From the NCBI RefSeq assembly GCF_017115095.1, contig NZ_JABXKI010000229.1:1-50659 (forward strand): a stretch of DNA of 50,659 nucleotides, read 5' to 3'. The notes below the pieces were generated by a model, which was given only the letters and a program-made list of their open reading frames with translations, was not told where the DNA came from and did no database searches. The DNA comes from Nostoc sp. NMS4. GTDB taxonomy: Bacteria > Cyanobacteriota > Cyanobacteriia > Cyanobacteriales > Nostocaceae. The position numbers and the translations under genes are program-made. Below, piece after piece: positions 8,643 through 17,758 of this stretch; position 1 is the stretch's first letter, and each line of letters begins with the position of its first letter.

Positions 8643-9082
8643 TAGTATAAATAAATACTATAGTAAAAAAATCATCAGTTGGCGATGTTTACGACAGGCG
8701 ACTTGTTGTAAATTTGGCAACGGCGTTCCTGGATGGCAGCTTCTGGCTCTTTTGTAGTAACCTTAAGCTTCTTCTCATAATGTAAATTAAGTGTTAACTT
8801 AAAAATCCTTTCAAAAATCAAGTAAATTCCATGCTTTAGCTAATTTTTTAGATTTTTTTCCCTAAACTTACTAGTCTGATGCAAAAATCATACTTACTGT
8901 TTATTGGAGATGCAATTGTTAGGAAGAATCCTACACTAAAACCGTACAACAAAGCTGAAAAAGGGCAACTAAAGTTTAAGCCAAAAGTTTGTTGCCTAAT
9001 ATAAAGCAGCTAAGAGATTGGCAGAGTTCAGGCTATATGGCTTTGCAAAAGTTAAAAATTAACGAGAGATAGTTATCAGGGA
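8643..9082. other. AT-rich divergent intergenic region
   Basis: These 440 bases separate the minus-strand pentapeptide gene from the plus-strand protease gene, so they should hold both promoters. A small palindrome TTAAGTGTTAACTTAA lies near 8787. No RNA gene or mobile element was recognised, and no convincing paired promoter boxes could be fixed by eye. Confidence 0.4.
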
Positions 9083-12000
9083 ATGAATGCGATGAACAGA
9101 TTAACCTTTTATATGATTTTGTTACATAGTTTGTTTTTAGGAATAGCGACAGCTAACGCTAAGTCACCGTTTGTTAACAATGTTGACACAGGCAAGCAGA
9201 TTGTTTTAGAAAATGTGGTGACAGCCAGAAGTGGAGATAAATCTAATAGTCAGTTATCCACAAAAACTTCTGCAACTAAAATCTCAGCTTTATCAGTAAA
9301 CAATATTAATATTCCTCAAAAACAGAAGCTACGGTCAGGTCAAGTTTGGGTAGTTAATCCAAAAAACCAGGCACAAGCTAAACCGTTTATTTGGATCGTA
9401 AAAAACCTGAAACAAGTAGGTCAGCAACCATTTTTGCAACTTGCAAAAACCGCAGAGAAACCGGATGCCAAGCCTAGTTCTAGTGCTAAACCAGCAACAA
9501 AGGACGATTTAGAGCCATTTAACGAAGTAATTAAAAATACCCAAAAATCAGGGGGATTGTTCACTCTTTATCGCAATAAAGAAAAGAATAAGATTTATCT
9601 AGAAATTAAGCCAGAACAACTTAATAAAAATTACTTAGCTACAGCAACCCTAGAATCGGGTATTGGCGAACGGGGTATTTACAGTGGGATGCCTCTGCAA
9701 GATTTTTTGTTTTATTTCCAACGAGTGGATGATAAACTACATTTTGTGATCCGCAATGTGAATTTTCGCACTCGTGAGGGAGATCCCCAGGTGCGATCGC
9801 TGACGCGATCATTTAGTGACTCTGTTCTCTACACCATTTCCATTAAAAGCATTCATCCAGAACGCAAAACTCTTCTCATTGACTTGGGAGATTTGTTACT
9901 CACAGATTTAGCTGGATTATCTGCAAGTTTAGGAGTCCCCGGAAGCACAGACCAGTCTTATTTTGGTACTGCTAAAGCCTTTCCCCAAAACTTAGAACTG
10001 GAGTCAATTTTGAATTACTCTGGTAGCCTTGACCGTGACAGTGAAGTAGCAAGCTTTGCATCCCTAGCTGACAACCGTGGCTTTACCCTGCGCGTCCACT
10101 ACAGTCTCTCCCAACTACCCGATCAAGATTATCGACCGCGCCTTGCTGACGATCGCGTTGGCTATTTCATCACCGCCTACCAAGATTTATCCAAAGACGA
10201 CGATCGCGGCGATTCTTTTGTCCGCTACATAAATCGCTGGCATTTAGAAAAACAAGACCCGAAAGCAGTGATTTCTCGCCCCAAAAAACCGATTGTCTTC
10301 TGGATTGATAACGCTGTACCCTTAGAATACCGCGATGCCATGAAAGAAGGCGTTCTGATGTGGAACAAAGCCTTTCTCAAAGCCGGATTTAAGGATGCAA
10401 TTGAAGTCCGCCAAATGCCAGATGATGCTACCTGGGACCCGGCAGATATTCGTTACAACACGATTCGCTGGATTAATACAGTCGATGGCTACTTTGCAAT
10501 GGGACCATCCCGCGTTAACCCATTGACAGGGGAAATTTTGGATGCAGATATTCTCGTAGATGCTAGTTTTATCCGCGCACTCAAGAGTGAATATCGCAAA
10601 ATAGTCCAACCCAGCCAAACAGAAAATCGCACGACTTTATCAGCTTTGATGCAAAATCGGCTACTTTGTGCTAACGGTTTAGATGCGAAAAACAATGGTG
10701 TGCCCCAGAAGACGCAACAACAACAGGGGTTATTGAGTCGTTTATCGAAAATGGCTGGTGAATACGATTTATGCTATGGGATGGAAGCTGCTAATCAGTT
10801 TGCCTTTGGTTCCCTGGCGATGTCACTGCTGCCTGATACTATGGCCACACCAGACCAGGTGAAAGAATATATCAATCAATATTTACGTTTAATCATCGCT
10901 CATGAAGTTGGACATACTCTTGGTTTACGTCATAACTTCCGTGGTAGTACACTGCTACCACCACAGGAGATGAATAATACAGAAATTACCAAAAATAAAG
11001 GTCTGACAAGTTCTGTCATGGACTATATTCCTCCAAATATCGCCCCTCAAGGTACAAAACAAGGAGATTATTTTCCGAGTATGGTGGGGCTTTATGATGA
11101 ATGGGCAATTAAGTACGGCTACACAACAATTCAGACATCAACTCCCATCGCGGAAAAGCCAATTTTAGAGGAAATTGCTGCACAATCCTACAAGCCAGAG
11201 TTGAGTTATTCCACCGATGAAGATGTGTATGACCTCGACCCAACTGCTGATGCTTGGGATAATAGCAGTAATGTGCTGCTTTATTCTCAGTGGCAATTAA
11301 ATAATGCGCGGGTGATGTGGGAACGTCTTGATAAGCGTTTCCCATTGGCTGGTGATAGTTACAGCGATGTCAGCGAACGTTTTAGTACAGTATTGGGTAA
11401 CTATTTTCAGCAAATATATTACACCACAAAATACATCGGGGGACAATCTTTCTATCGCATTCACCCTAACGAGATACCTTCGGAGAAAGTTTCTGGAGTC
11501 CCCCAACACCGTTTACCATTTGAACCAGTACCAGTTGAAGAACAACGGCAAGCTTTAGAAACGCTGCAAAAATATGTATTTGCAGAAGATGCCCTAAGTT
11601 TTTCACCAGAATTGCTGAATAAATTAGCACCTTCTCGTTGGCGACATTGGGGTAGTTCGCCGCAAGTTGGCCGTTTGGATTTTCCTATTCATAATTTGGT
11701 GCTAATGATGCAGGGTTCTGTGTTGCGAGATTTACTCTCAGGCGATCGCCTCTCTCGTCTTAAGGATATTGAACTCAAAACTCCCGAAGGAAAAGCATTG
11801 ACTCTGCCAGAACTATTTGATACCTTACAGTCGGATATCTGGACGGAAGTGATCAAACCCAAAGGTAAACCAATGAAGATTGCCAGTTTACGGCGAGGCT
11901 TGCAGCGTCAATATCTTGACATTTTGACTGGTATGGTATTGCGAAAAGAAAATGTTCCAGAAGATGCTCGGACTCTAGCTTGGTATAAACTAAAACAGCT

Positions 12001-12112
12001 TGATGAGAAACTCAAGGGGGTTAATTCTGAGGATGAATATACCAAAGCGCACTTATTAGAAACGCGCGATCGCATTGAGAAAGTTTTGAATGCACCCTTG
12101 CAAACAAATTAA
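9083..12112 (+). CDS. Secreted zinc metalloprotease, DUF5117/DUF4953 type
   Basis: This 1009-aa protein has an N-terminal hydrophobic stretch (LTFYMILLHSLFLGIATANA) that looks like a signal peptide, so export is likely. A metzincin-type zinc motif HEVGHTLGLRH gives ligands His607, His611 and His617 with catalytic Glu608. A SVMDY segment about 40 residues later could be the Met-turn. The layout of a roughly 300-residue N-terminal beta-rich part followed by the catalytic part and a helical C-terminal part resembles the DUF5117-DUF4953 zinc-dependent metalloproteases. The substrate is unknown. A second in-frame ATG is at 9092. The gene stands alone, with IS remnants downstream. Confidence 0.8.
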   Translation: MNAMNRLTFYMILLHSLFLGIATANAKSPFVNNVDTGKQIVLENVVTARSGDKSNSQLSTKTSATKISALSVNNINIPQKQKLRSGQVWVVNPKNQAQAKPFIWIVKNLKQVGQQPFLQLAKTAEKPDAKPSSSAKPATKDDLEPFNEVIKNTQKSGGLFTLYRNKEKNKIYLEIKPEQLNKNYLATATLESGIGERGIYSGMPLQDFLFYFQRVDDKLHFVIRNVNFRTREGDPQVRSLTRSFSDSVLYTISIKSIHPERKTLLIDLGDLLLTDLAGLSASLGVPGSTDQSYFGTAKAFPQNLELESILNYSGSLDRDSEVASFASLADNRGFTLRVHYSLSQLPDQDYRPRLADDRVGYFITAYQDLSKDDDRGDSFVRYINRWHLEKQDPKAVISRPKKPIVFWIDNAVPLEYRDAMKEGVLMWNKAFLKAGFKDAIEVRQMPDDATWDPADIRYNTIRWINTVDGYFAMGPSRVNPLTGEILDADILVDASFIRALKSEYRKIVQPSQTENRTTLSALMQNRLLCANGLDAKNNGVPQKTQQQQGLLSRLSKMAGEYDLCYGMEAANQFAFGSLAMSLLPDTMATPDQVKEYINQYLRLIIAHEVGHTLGLRHNFRGSTLLPPQEMNNTEITKNKGLTSSVMDYIPPNIAPQGTKQGDYFPSMVGLYDEWAIKYGYTTIQTSTPIAEKPILEEIAAQSYKPELSYSTDEDVYDLDPTADAWDNSSNVLLYSQWQLNNARVMWERLDKRFPLAGDSYSDVSERFSTVLGNYFQQIYYTTKYIGGQSFYRIHPNEIPSEKVSGVPQHRLPFEPVPVEEQRQALETLQKYVFAEDALSFSPELLNKLAPSRWRHWGSSPQVGRLDFPIHNLVLMMQGSVLRDLLSGDRLSRLKDIELKTPEGKALTLPELFDTLQSDIWTEVIKPKGKPMKIASLRRGLQRQYLDILTGMVLRKENVPEDARTLAWYKLKQLDEKLKGVNSEDEYTKAHLLETRDRIEKVLNAPLQTN

Positions 12113-12265
12113 AAAAGTTAAGGGTGAATAATTCAGTTAAGCAATTTTTTCCTTCTCTTTCTTTTCTCTGTGTCCTCTGCGCCTCTGCGGTAGCCTGCGG
12201 CAAGCCGTACCACTTCGTGGAAGCAAGCTACGCATAGCGTCTCGTAGAGAAGCGTCTACGTTAAA
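12113..12265. repeat. Nostoc-type palindromic repeat cluster
   Basis: After a short pyrimidine-rich stretch (TCTGTGTCCTCTGCGCCTCT near 12166) comes a series of palindromic units: near 12190-12215 (GCCTGCGGCAAGCCGTACCA) and 12216-12256 (GGAAGCAAGCTACGCATAGC, then CTCGTAGAGAAGCGTCTACG). The reverse complement of 12200-12250 matches the repeat inside the CIS gene near 24949-24995, so this is one dispersed family. No gene was seen here. Confidence 0.55.
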
Positions 12266-12367
12266 AAAATGACTTTCAGAAAGACTGCTAGTACTCCATC
12301 AAGGCAACAATGCTTAGTGAGACAGGTTTTTGGTAAGCTAATTGAAGTATTGGCTACAGTTAGCATC

Positions 12368-12545
12368 ATGGCAAAGAAGTATACAGTAAATTTGAGTAAT
12401 GAAGAAGTAGAAAAACTGCGTAGGCGTAGCCCGCCGTAGGCATCGCTAATCAAAACAGGTAAGAGTAAAGCAAGAACTATTACTCGTGCCCACATTCTTC
12501 TGAGGGCGAAACTGATGCCACGATCGCAGATAAGCTGTTGCGCCT
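12368..12545 (+). pseudogene. IS630-type transposase N-terminal fragment, broken
   Basis: Reading from the ATG at 12368 gives MAKKYTVNLSNEEVEKLR, then after an inserted repeat (12421-12446, GCGTAGCCCGCCGTAGGCAT core) the frame resumes as LIKTGKSKARTITRAHILLR and later TDATIADKLLRL after a frameshift. This is the N-terminal helix-turn-helix part of the IS630 transposases common in Nostoc (family recalled, not searched). The catalytic DDE domain is missing, so it is a dead remnant. Confidence 0.6.
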
Positions 12546-12593
12546 ACAATTTGCATATAATAAAAATAAATATAACTTCGGGTACAGGTTGTT

Positions 12594-12749
12594 ATGCCGG
12601 TTATTGGCTTTCTAAGCTTAGAACAAAAACAACATCTACAACAGTTGTTAAAACAGAGCGTCCGCTCTGAAATGAGAGAGCGAGTTTTGATACTGTTATT
12701 GATGAATGATGGTAGAACGCAAGAAGAAATAGCAGCATTAATCGGTTAG
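12594..12749 (+). pseudogene. Second IS630-type transposase N-terminal fragment
   Basis: A 51-aa frame starts MPVIGFLSLEQKQHLQQLLK and continues RERVLILLLMNDGRTQEEIAALIG before a TAG. It resembles the N-terminus of another IS630 transposase subgroup whose full proteins run on for about 300 residues; everything after the first helix-turn-helix is gone. The following bases (12750-12884) encode a short unrelated-looking tail (YEQLDERKRLTAAKVSEIGH) that was not recognised. Confidence 0.55.
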
Positions 12750-12903
12750 TTATGAACAGTTGGATGAGCGAAAACGATTAACTGCTGCAAAAGTATCGGA
12801 AATCGGTCATATTCCATCTTTGGGAGCTATTATTCGAGAGAAATCTTCTTTTAATTCCTTTGGTTGCTCATGGATACCAGAATAATTCCTACCCCGAAAT
12901 TTT

Positions 12904-13004
12904 GAGGGGATACTTTATGTTTTAGTGTATTACAGTATTCTAGAAGAGTGATGTAGGCATAGCCCACCAGAAGCATCACATCCATTTGACTAAAGTATCC
13001 CCTC
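12904..13004. mobile_element. 101-bp MITE-like element, 14-bp inverted ends
   Basis: GAGGGGATACTTTA (12904-12917) is exactly complementary to TAAAGTATCCCCTC (12991-13004). The interior carries a palindromic Nostoc repeat (GTGATG...CATCAC, near 12948-12979). It may be a miniature transposon related to the neighbouring transposase debris. The right arm overlaps the stop codon of the minus-strand HAD gene, so it could also act as a termination hairpin for that gene. Confidence 0.5.
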
Positions 13005-13650
13005 ATTTTCCGCGATCGATCCAAACGCCTCTGAGTCCAGCTGCTTTCGCTGCATGATAGTCTTCTACAATGCTATCGCCGATATGCCATGCCGCCTCTG
13101 GGGAACATTTATGTTTATCTAAGGCAATGGCAAAAATTTGCGGATCGGGTTTGGCTGCACGTACCTGGGTAGAAATAGTAACGGAGGTAAAAAACTCTCT
13201 CAATCCCAAACTTTGCAATACTGAGTAAATTCGAGAATCAAAATTGGACAGCACCCCCAAACTAACTCCCAACCGCCGCCAGTTAATTAAAGCTGGTAAG
13301 ACATCAGGATAGACAAACCACGGTTCGCCAGTGCCAAAGTGGATGTAAAGTTCGCTAAAAAAAGCCGAAAAGTCAGAAAATTCCTTGAGAACACCTGCGC
13401 TTTCAAAAGTGTTCAGGGCAATTATCCGCCACCAATCAAACTCACGCTGGGGAATATCTTGCAGTTCTGCATCTGGAAATATTGGCGGTGGCGCTGCTTT
13501 AAAGCTTTGGATGAAGGCTGTATTTAATGTTTCGGCTGAAACTGTAACACCAAATTCCTGGGCTATCTGACTATAAACTTCGCCCACACTACCTTTGACA
13601 TCAAATAGTGTACCCACAGCATCTAAAAAAATAACTTTCGGTTGTTCCAT
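13003..13650 (-). CDS. HAD family hydrolase, subfamily IA (REG-2-like)
   Basis: This 215-aa haloacid dehalogenase-like hydrolase has motif I as FLDAVGTLFD (nucleophile Asp10). The second aspartate of the usual DxD is replaced by Val, as in the REG-2/HDHD3-like subgroup. Motif II is in VLSNFDSR, the lysine of motif III in AAKPDPQIF, and motif IV in HIGDSIVEDY. Such proteins are usually phosphatases; the substrate cannot be read from the sequence. Its stop codon lies within the arm of the 101-bp inverted-repeat element downstream. Confidence 0.85.
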   Translation of the reverse strand: MEQPKVIFLDAVGTLFDVKGSVGEVYSQIAQEFGVTVSAETLNTAFIQSFKAAPPPIFPDAELQDIPQREFDWWRIIALNTFESAGVLKEFSDFSAFFSELYIHFGTGEPWFVYPDVLPALINWRRLGVSLGVLSNFDSRIYSVLQSLGLREFFTSVTISTQVRAAKPDPQIFAIALDKHKCSPEAAWHIGDSIVEDYHAAKAAGLRGVWIDRGK

Positions 13651-13785
13651 TAAACTTTGAAAATTTTGAATGTTGAATTTTAGATTTTGGCTTGTTAAGA
13701 GCTTCTGTGGGTAGAGTCTAGCATCTGCTAAGTAGATTGGCGGAAATTAAACAAATCATCGTAAATCTATTGGTTTTTTTACCAA

Positions 13786-13821
13786 TTCCCAATGCCCAAT
13801 TCCCAATGCCCAATGCCCAAC
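13786..13821. repeat. CAATTCC/CAATGCC heptamer array
   Basis: About five CAATTCC or CAATGCC heptamers run in tandem just beyond the stop codon of the minus-strand ndbB gene. This is the same class of short tandem repeat as in the NDH-1 cluster. Confidence 0.6.
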
Positions 13822-13829
13822 CTTGAAAG

Positions 13830-15023
13830 TTATCGAGAAAGTGTTTCTATAATCGGACGGAATAGCCAATTAAAACCAACTTTAAGTTGATGCTCTAAAG
13901 TTGGCAATCTATATAAATAAGCAGCACGACGGGCGATGTATGCCAAGGGGCCATCTAGTTTAATTCCCAAACCAGTGAGAGTAGCATTGTCTATTCCTAG
14001 TGCCATCATTTCTCCTAACTGCTGGTAGTGGAAGGGAAGGAGAGGGCGATTAGTCAGAGTTGCCCAGATATTCCAAGCAGTATAATCAGCTTGTTGAAAA
14101 GCCGCTTGTGCGGTAGCGGGGACTTGCTGTCCTTCAGCATCATGACAGTCTGCTAAATCTCCCAAGGCAAAGATTTCTGGACGATCGAGGACTTGCAGAC
14201 TAGATGTAGTGGTGATTTGACCACGCTGATTTTGCTTGAGAGTAAGAGATTTTACTACGGGTGCAACCCTAGTTCCCACAGTCCAAATTACCAAATCTAC
14301 GGGAATTGTATCTAACTGGTTTTTATACTCTAGGGAAATGCTATTTTGTTCGATTGATTCGACTTTGGTTTCTAAGTCAAGAAACACACCACGGGCATCT
14401 ATTGCTTTCTTTGCTGCTTCTCGATTAAACTCTGGGGAAGTTCGCAAAATTTGGTCAGCAATTTCAATTATCCGAAAGCGTCCTCTTTCGCCTAGTCTGT
14501 CGGCTAACTTACAGGCTAACTCTACACCACTGTAGCCAGCCCCAACGATCGCTACCCGAATTTTATCTACATCCGATTCTTCTAAAAATCGCAGACGTTC
14601 TTCTAAACGATAGGCATCAGAAATTGTGCGGAATGTGTAGGCGTAAGATGTTGCACCGGGTACTAAATCTAGCGGTGTCTCACCTCCTAGCGCCAACACT
14701 AATCGGTCATAAGGGATTTCCGGCCCTTCTTGGATATTTACCCGTTGCTGGTCGATGTCAATTCCAGACACAACCCCTTGATAAAAACGCACTCCTGTGC
14801 CTTGCAAAAGTTCTTCAAAGGGTGGGGCAATTTCCCAGGTTTGCAGTTCGCCGGTGAGTAATTCGTAAAGTAAAGGAGAGAATAGGAAGCGATCGCTTTG
14901 ATCTACCAGAACAATTTCGGGTTTTTGCGTAGATTCCCAAGGTAATTGGCTTAACCGCAGGGCTGTGTATAGACCACCAAAGCCTCCGCCAAGGATACAA
15001 ATTCTAGAAGTTTGTTCAGTCAT
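13830..15023 (-). CDS. ndbB: Type II NAD(P)H dehydrogenase, NdbB-like (demethylphylloquinone reductase)
   Basis: This 397-aa flavoprotein has two dinucleotide-binding motifs: GGGFGG at residues 12-17 for FAD, and GAGYSG near 160 for NAD(P)H. The ALGDLAD segment near residue 290 binds FAD in this family. The sequence closely resembles Synechocystis Slr1743 as remembered (shared ICILGGGFGGLYTALRL, RFLFSPLLYEL and LGIKLDGPLA-type segments). That protein, NdbB, has been shown to reduce demethylphylloquinone before the last step of phylloquinone synthesis. Generic NDH-2 activity is the fallback. The gene is monocistronic here. Confidence 0.8.
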   Translation of the reverse strand: MTEQTSRICILGGGFGGLYTALRLSQLPWESTQKPEIVLVDQSDRFLFSPLLYELLTGELQTWEIAPPFEELLQGTGVRFYQGVVSGIDIDQQRVNIQEGPEIPYDRLVLALGGETPLDLVPGATSYAYTFRTISDAYRLEERLRFLEESDVDKIRVAIVGAGYSGVELACKLADRLGERGRFRIIEIADQILRTSPEFNREAAKKAIDARGVFLDLETKVESIEQNSISLEYKNQLDTIPVDLVIWTVGTRVAPVVKSLTLKQNQRGQITTTSSLQVLDRPEIFALGDLADCHDAEGQQVPATAQAAFQQADYTAWNIWATLTNRPLLPFHYQQLGEMMALGIDNATLTGLGIKLDGPLAYIARRAAYLYRLPTLEHQLKVGFNWLFRPIIETLSR

Positions 15024-15946
15024 CTATTCTATGTTATGGAACAATCAATATTAATTGGGCAACTAACTTCAGGGTAACTGAAACTTTAAGTTTCAAAACC
15101 CTTCGTTTGGATGAAGGGTTTGAACATTAGCTTCAGGGAATTAATTTACACAACTTTACACAATTTCTAGTATAACTACTTACCCTAACCGGGATAAAAG
15201 CAAACTAACAAAATTTAGCGTCGGCGTAGCCCGCACTTCGGCTGCGCTCAGTGACCACCGCAAGCATCGCATTAGTTTTACATTAACTTTGAAGTTTAGT
15301 TTTCATCACGAAAACTTGTAATTAATATTCTGATTCAACAGTTCAAGGCTGGTTTACCTCACTCACCGGAAACCGTACATAAAACTTTCGCTTCACACGG
15401 TTACTCATGTTTTGCTGTTTTAAGATGGAAATTCTTGCTCTTTCTTCTTTGCCAGACGCACAATTTACTCAGCACTGTTTAGGTGAGAAAGGTTTTCGTG
15501 AGTTTCTACGGTTATAACAGAAGGCGACATTAGGATAAACTGGCTTTTGAATACACCGGAAGTTCATTAGCGACTTAGTTTGTCGCTTCTGGTGACTTCC
15601 TCCCTGTATCCTATCGGTTTTGGCTGTATGAAACTTACTCCAATCTACGGTAAGTCTCCTTCAAGAAGGTTTTTTAACATCTAAAACGACTGCCACTGTT
15701 TTGAGGCTATAGCCTTAGAATATTTACAAGCTTTACTTACGAATTAGCTTTCTCTAGATAAAAATACCGTTTTTGCTGTGTAAGCTGACATTCTACCTGT
15801 TTCATCCAGATTTGTGTAGCTTATTAACAAATCAACGGATTCATTAATATTAAGCCTGTTTTACTATTTAGTTTCTTACCCCGACTTATTAGACTACCTA
15901 GTGTTGATTTCATTTTGTTCAATAGCTTTTAGCCCTTATCGCTCCC
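15024..15946. other. Long non-coding gap with hairpins and dispersed repeat
   Basis: These 923 bases hold no convincing gene. Visible items are a 9-bp hairpin AAACCCTTC/GAAGGGTTT at 15096-15121 in the presumed 5' region of ndbB, a Nostoc-type palindromic repeat near 15218-15270 (GCGTCGGCGTAGCCCGCACT start), and a group II intron domain V-like segment at 15370-15403. The stretch from 15410 to 15900 may be further intron debris on the minus strand. It has frames only when stops are ignored. Confidence 0.5.
15370..15403 (-). ncRNA. Possible fossil group II intron domain V
   Basis: On the minus strand the sequence reads AACCGTGTGAAGCGAAAGTT followed by TTATGTACGGTT. It folds as an outer ACCGU/ACGGU stem, a short internal bulge and an AAGC-GAAA-GUUU hairpin, which is the shape and near-sequence of group II intron domain V (usual form GAGCCGUGUG...GAAA...GUACGGUU). 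The catalytic AGC triad appears as AAC, so the ribozyme is probably inactive. No reverse transcriptase frame survives. The call rests on remembered consensus. Confidence 0.4.
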
Positions 15947-16459
15947 ATGCTGACCCATCACCGCAAGCCCGTGTGCTTATCACTTATTTCCACTGACCTA
16001 CCGATCTGGTCTGTTGTCGAAACTGCCGCGACCTTGTATCAAAAAGATACCAATCGATTCCATTTACTGATGACTGCACCGCCCTTAATTAGCTGCGAAG
16101 TAGAGAGTGTCATAAGTCCAGAAGACACACTTCCCCAAACTAAGAGCAAAGCTTACGCCCCTAACAGTCCCAGAATTTTGTGGCTGGAGATTTCCCCTTA
16201 CCGAGTCATCATGACTATGCAAGGTAACGCTCAAGTGAGTTACCGTCACTTTTGGGAACAGGGCGTTTATGGCATTAGTCGCTATTGGTTGCCAACTGAG
16301 TCATTGCAACCTAACGATCCGATTCGGTTACGAAATTTTACCACTAGCCTAACTCTCAACGGACATCCCCTACCAGAGCATTTGCGCCTGGAATATGAAT
16401 TGTGGGCAGAAAAAGTCCAATTAGGATGCTACATACTCAATTTGGAAATTAAACATTGA
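15947..16459 (+). CDS. Conserved hypothetical cyanobacterial protein
   Basis: This 170-aa protein was not assigned to a family. It has no signal peptide or membrane segment, a mixed alpha/beta composition, and a C-terminal half rich in aromatic residues (SRYWLPTESLQPNDPIRLRN, EYELWAEKVQLGCYILNLEI). The composition and lack of frame breaks suggest a real gene. The first ATG (15947) is used; no strong ribosome-binding site precedes it. It stands alone between a decayed intron-like region and a convergent thioredoxin-like gene. Confidence 0.6.
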   Translation: MLTHHRKPVCLSLISTDLPIWSVVETAATLYQKDTNRFHLLMTAPPLISCEVESVISPEDTLPQTKSKAYAPNSPRILWLEISPYRVIMTMQGNAQVSYRHFWEQGVYGISRYWLPTESLQPNDPIRLRNFTTSLTLNGHPLPEHLRLEYELWAEKVQLGCYILNLEIKH

Positions 16460-16551
16460 TAGTTATGGGGGGTGGGGATGAGGAGGATAAGGGGGACAAG
16501 TTTCTTCCTTGTCTACCTTGTCTCTTCTCCATGCCCCATGCCTAATCCCTC

Positions 16552-17133
16552 TTAACCAAAATAACTAGGTTGGTTTCCAGGTTTCCATTTAATATTGCAA
16601 CCAACACTCGGCTTTTGCTCGCTCGTAACAGGTTTACCCGCCAGCACTGCTTCAATGGCTGCGCGTAAATCTGCACCTGTTACGGGTTTATCATTACTGG
16701 GACGGCTATCATCTAATTGTCCCCGATAAACAAGTTGACGTTGGCGATCAAATACAAAAAAATCTGGTGTGCAAGCTGCTGTGTAAGCCTTCGCCGTTTC
16801 CTGGCTCTCGTCGTAGCATAAGGTAAAATTTAACCCTTGTTCTGTGGAAAATGCTTGTAACGATTCTGGCGCATCATCTGGGTAATTCTTTGCATCGTTA
16901 GCACTGATGGCAACGATCGCTAAATCACTTGTAAAATAATCTTTTCCTAACTGCACTAATTCTTTTTGGACGTGCTTTACAAACGGGCAATGCCGACAAA
17001 TAAACATTACTAAGAGTGCTTTTTTATCTGCAAAAGTAGAAAGTGAAGTTGCCTTTCCAGATACTACTTCCGGTAGATTAAAATCTGGCGCTTTAGTGCC
17101 TAGTGGCAACATAGTTGAAGCAGTTAAAGCCAT
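16552..17133 (-). CDS. Thioredoxin-like/AhpC-TSA family protein
   Basis: This 193-aa redox protein has a thioredoxin fold of the peroxiredoxin-like type. The N-terminal segment LPLGTKAPDFNLPEV is typical of AhpC/TSA and TlpA-like proteins, and a CRHC active-site pair lies at Cys46 and Cys49 in MFICRHCPFVKHV. There is no signal peptide, so it should be cytoplasmic. It could reduce disulfides or peroxides; the partner is unknown. A small conserved C-terminal extension ends KWKPGNQPSYFG, as in similar cyanobacterial proteins. Confidence 0.8.
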   Translation of the reverse strand: MALTASTMLPLGTKAPDFNLPEVVSGKATSLSTFADKKALLVMFICRHCPFVKHVQKELVQLGKDYFTSDLAIVAISANDAKNYPDDAPESLQAFSTEQGLNFTLCYDESQETAKAYTAACTPDFFVFDRQRQLVYRGQLDDSRPSNDKPVTGADLRAAIEAVLAGKPVTSEQKPSVGCNIKWKPGNQPSYFG

Positions 17134-17215
17134 AGTTCACCCAATATTTTTACGCTGATAACTAACGGCTTTTGTTATCAGTATATTTTCACTTTAGCAC
17201 TAAGTTTTCCATAAA

Positions 17216-17252
17216 ATAAGAGACAGTAAATTTACTGTCTCTTATATTTTTT
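17216..17252 (-). terminator. Palindromic terminator downstream of the hli gene
   Basis: A perfect 30-bp palindrome (arms ATAAGAGACAGTAAA at 17216-17230 and its complement at 17231-17245) lies 34 bases past the hli stop codon. It is flanked by T-rich DNA on both strands (six T on the plus side, TTTT on the minus side), so it can work in either direction. It most likely ends the minus-strand hli transcript. Confidence 0.65.
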
Positions 17253-17278
17253 GAGAGTTATTTTAAAGAAATTAATTT

Positions 17279-17521
17279 TTACAGTCTTGCCAAAACACCA
17301 ATAATACCGTGTCCTGTGAATACTTCTAATGCTATCAGAGAGATAAAACCAATCATTGCTAAACGACCGTTGAGCATTTCTGCATAAGGGGTGAATCCAG
17401 TGCGTAGACGCGTAGCGGCTTGTCGCCAGACATCGCCTTGCTCATCTATATAAACCTTTGGCTCGATCGCAAAGTTGTTCAGTTTGCCTTGGTCGTCAAT
17501 TATAGCAGTACTTGTACGCAT
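17279..17521 (-). CDS. High-light-inducible / chlorophyll a/b-binding-like protein (Hli)
   Basis: This 80-aa one-helix protein has the chlorophyll-binding signature ExxNGRxAMIGF: Glu48, Asn51, Gly52 and Arg53 in [14 protein letters not shown] single membrane helix (residues about 54-75) ends in the C-terminal GHGIIGVL. Hli proteins sit in thylakoid membranes, bind chlorophyll and carotenoid, and protect photosystem assembly under strong light or other stress. The soluble N-terminal 45 residues are long but within the family's range. It is a single gene with its own terminator. Confidence 0.9.
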   Translation of the reverse strand: MRTSTAIIDDQGKLNNFAIEPKVYIDEQGDVWRQAATRLRTGFTPYAEMLNGRLAMIGFISLIALEVFTGHGIIGVLARL

Positions 17522-17758
17522 GGATTTTCCCCTGTCTTCTCTTTATGTAAATAACTGTAACAAGCTTGTTAATTTTTGTAAAGTATCTTCATGCGATCGA
17601 GCAGAAGTCCAAGCCAGAGATATGATGATGGATCGAGTTCAAAGCTATGTCTAACAAACAGGCTCCGCTCCTTCTGCGTAAGTACTTTCAATCACGGTAG
17701 TTTCTCATGGGGAAACCTTCATGAGAAACTACCTCACAAATCCATTTCCCAAAAACTA

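Noticed and set aside
12256..12495. 79-codon frame on the minus strand
   Set aside because: It lies opposite a recognisable IS630 transposase fragment and a palindromic repeat, with no family resemblance of its own.
13339..13570. Short plus-strand frames inside the HAD gene
   Set aside because: They are antisense shadows; the minus-strand frame has all four HAD motifs.
17591..17758. 56-residue N-terminal extension of ThyX
   Set aside because: The residues do not resemble ThyX, and the ATG at 17759 gives the usual N-terminus, so the extension is treated as untranslated leader.
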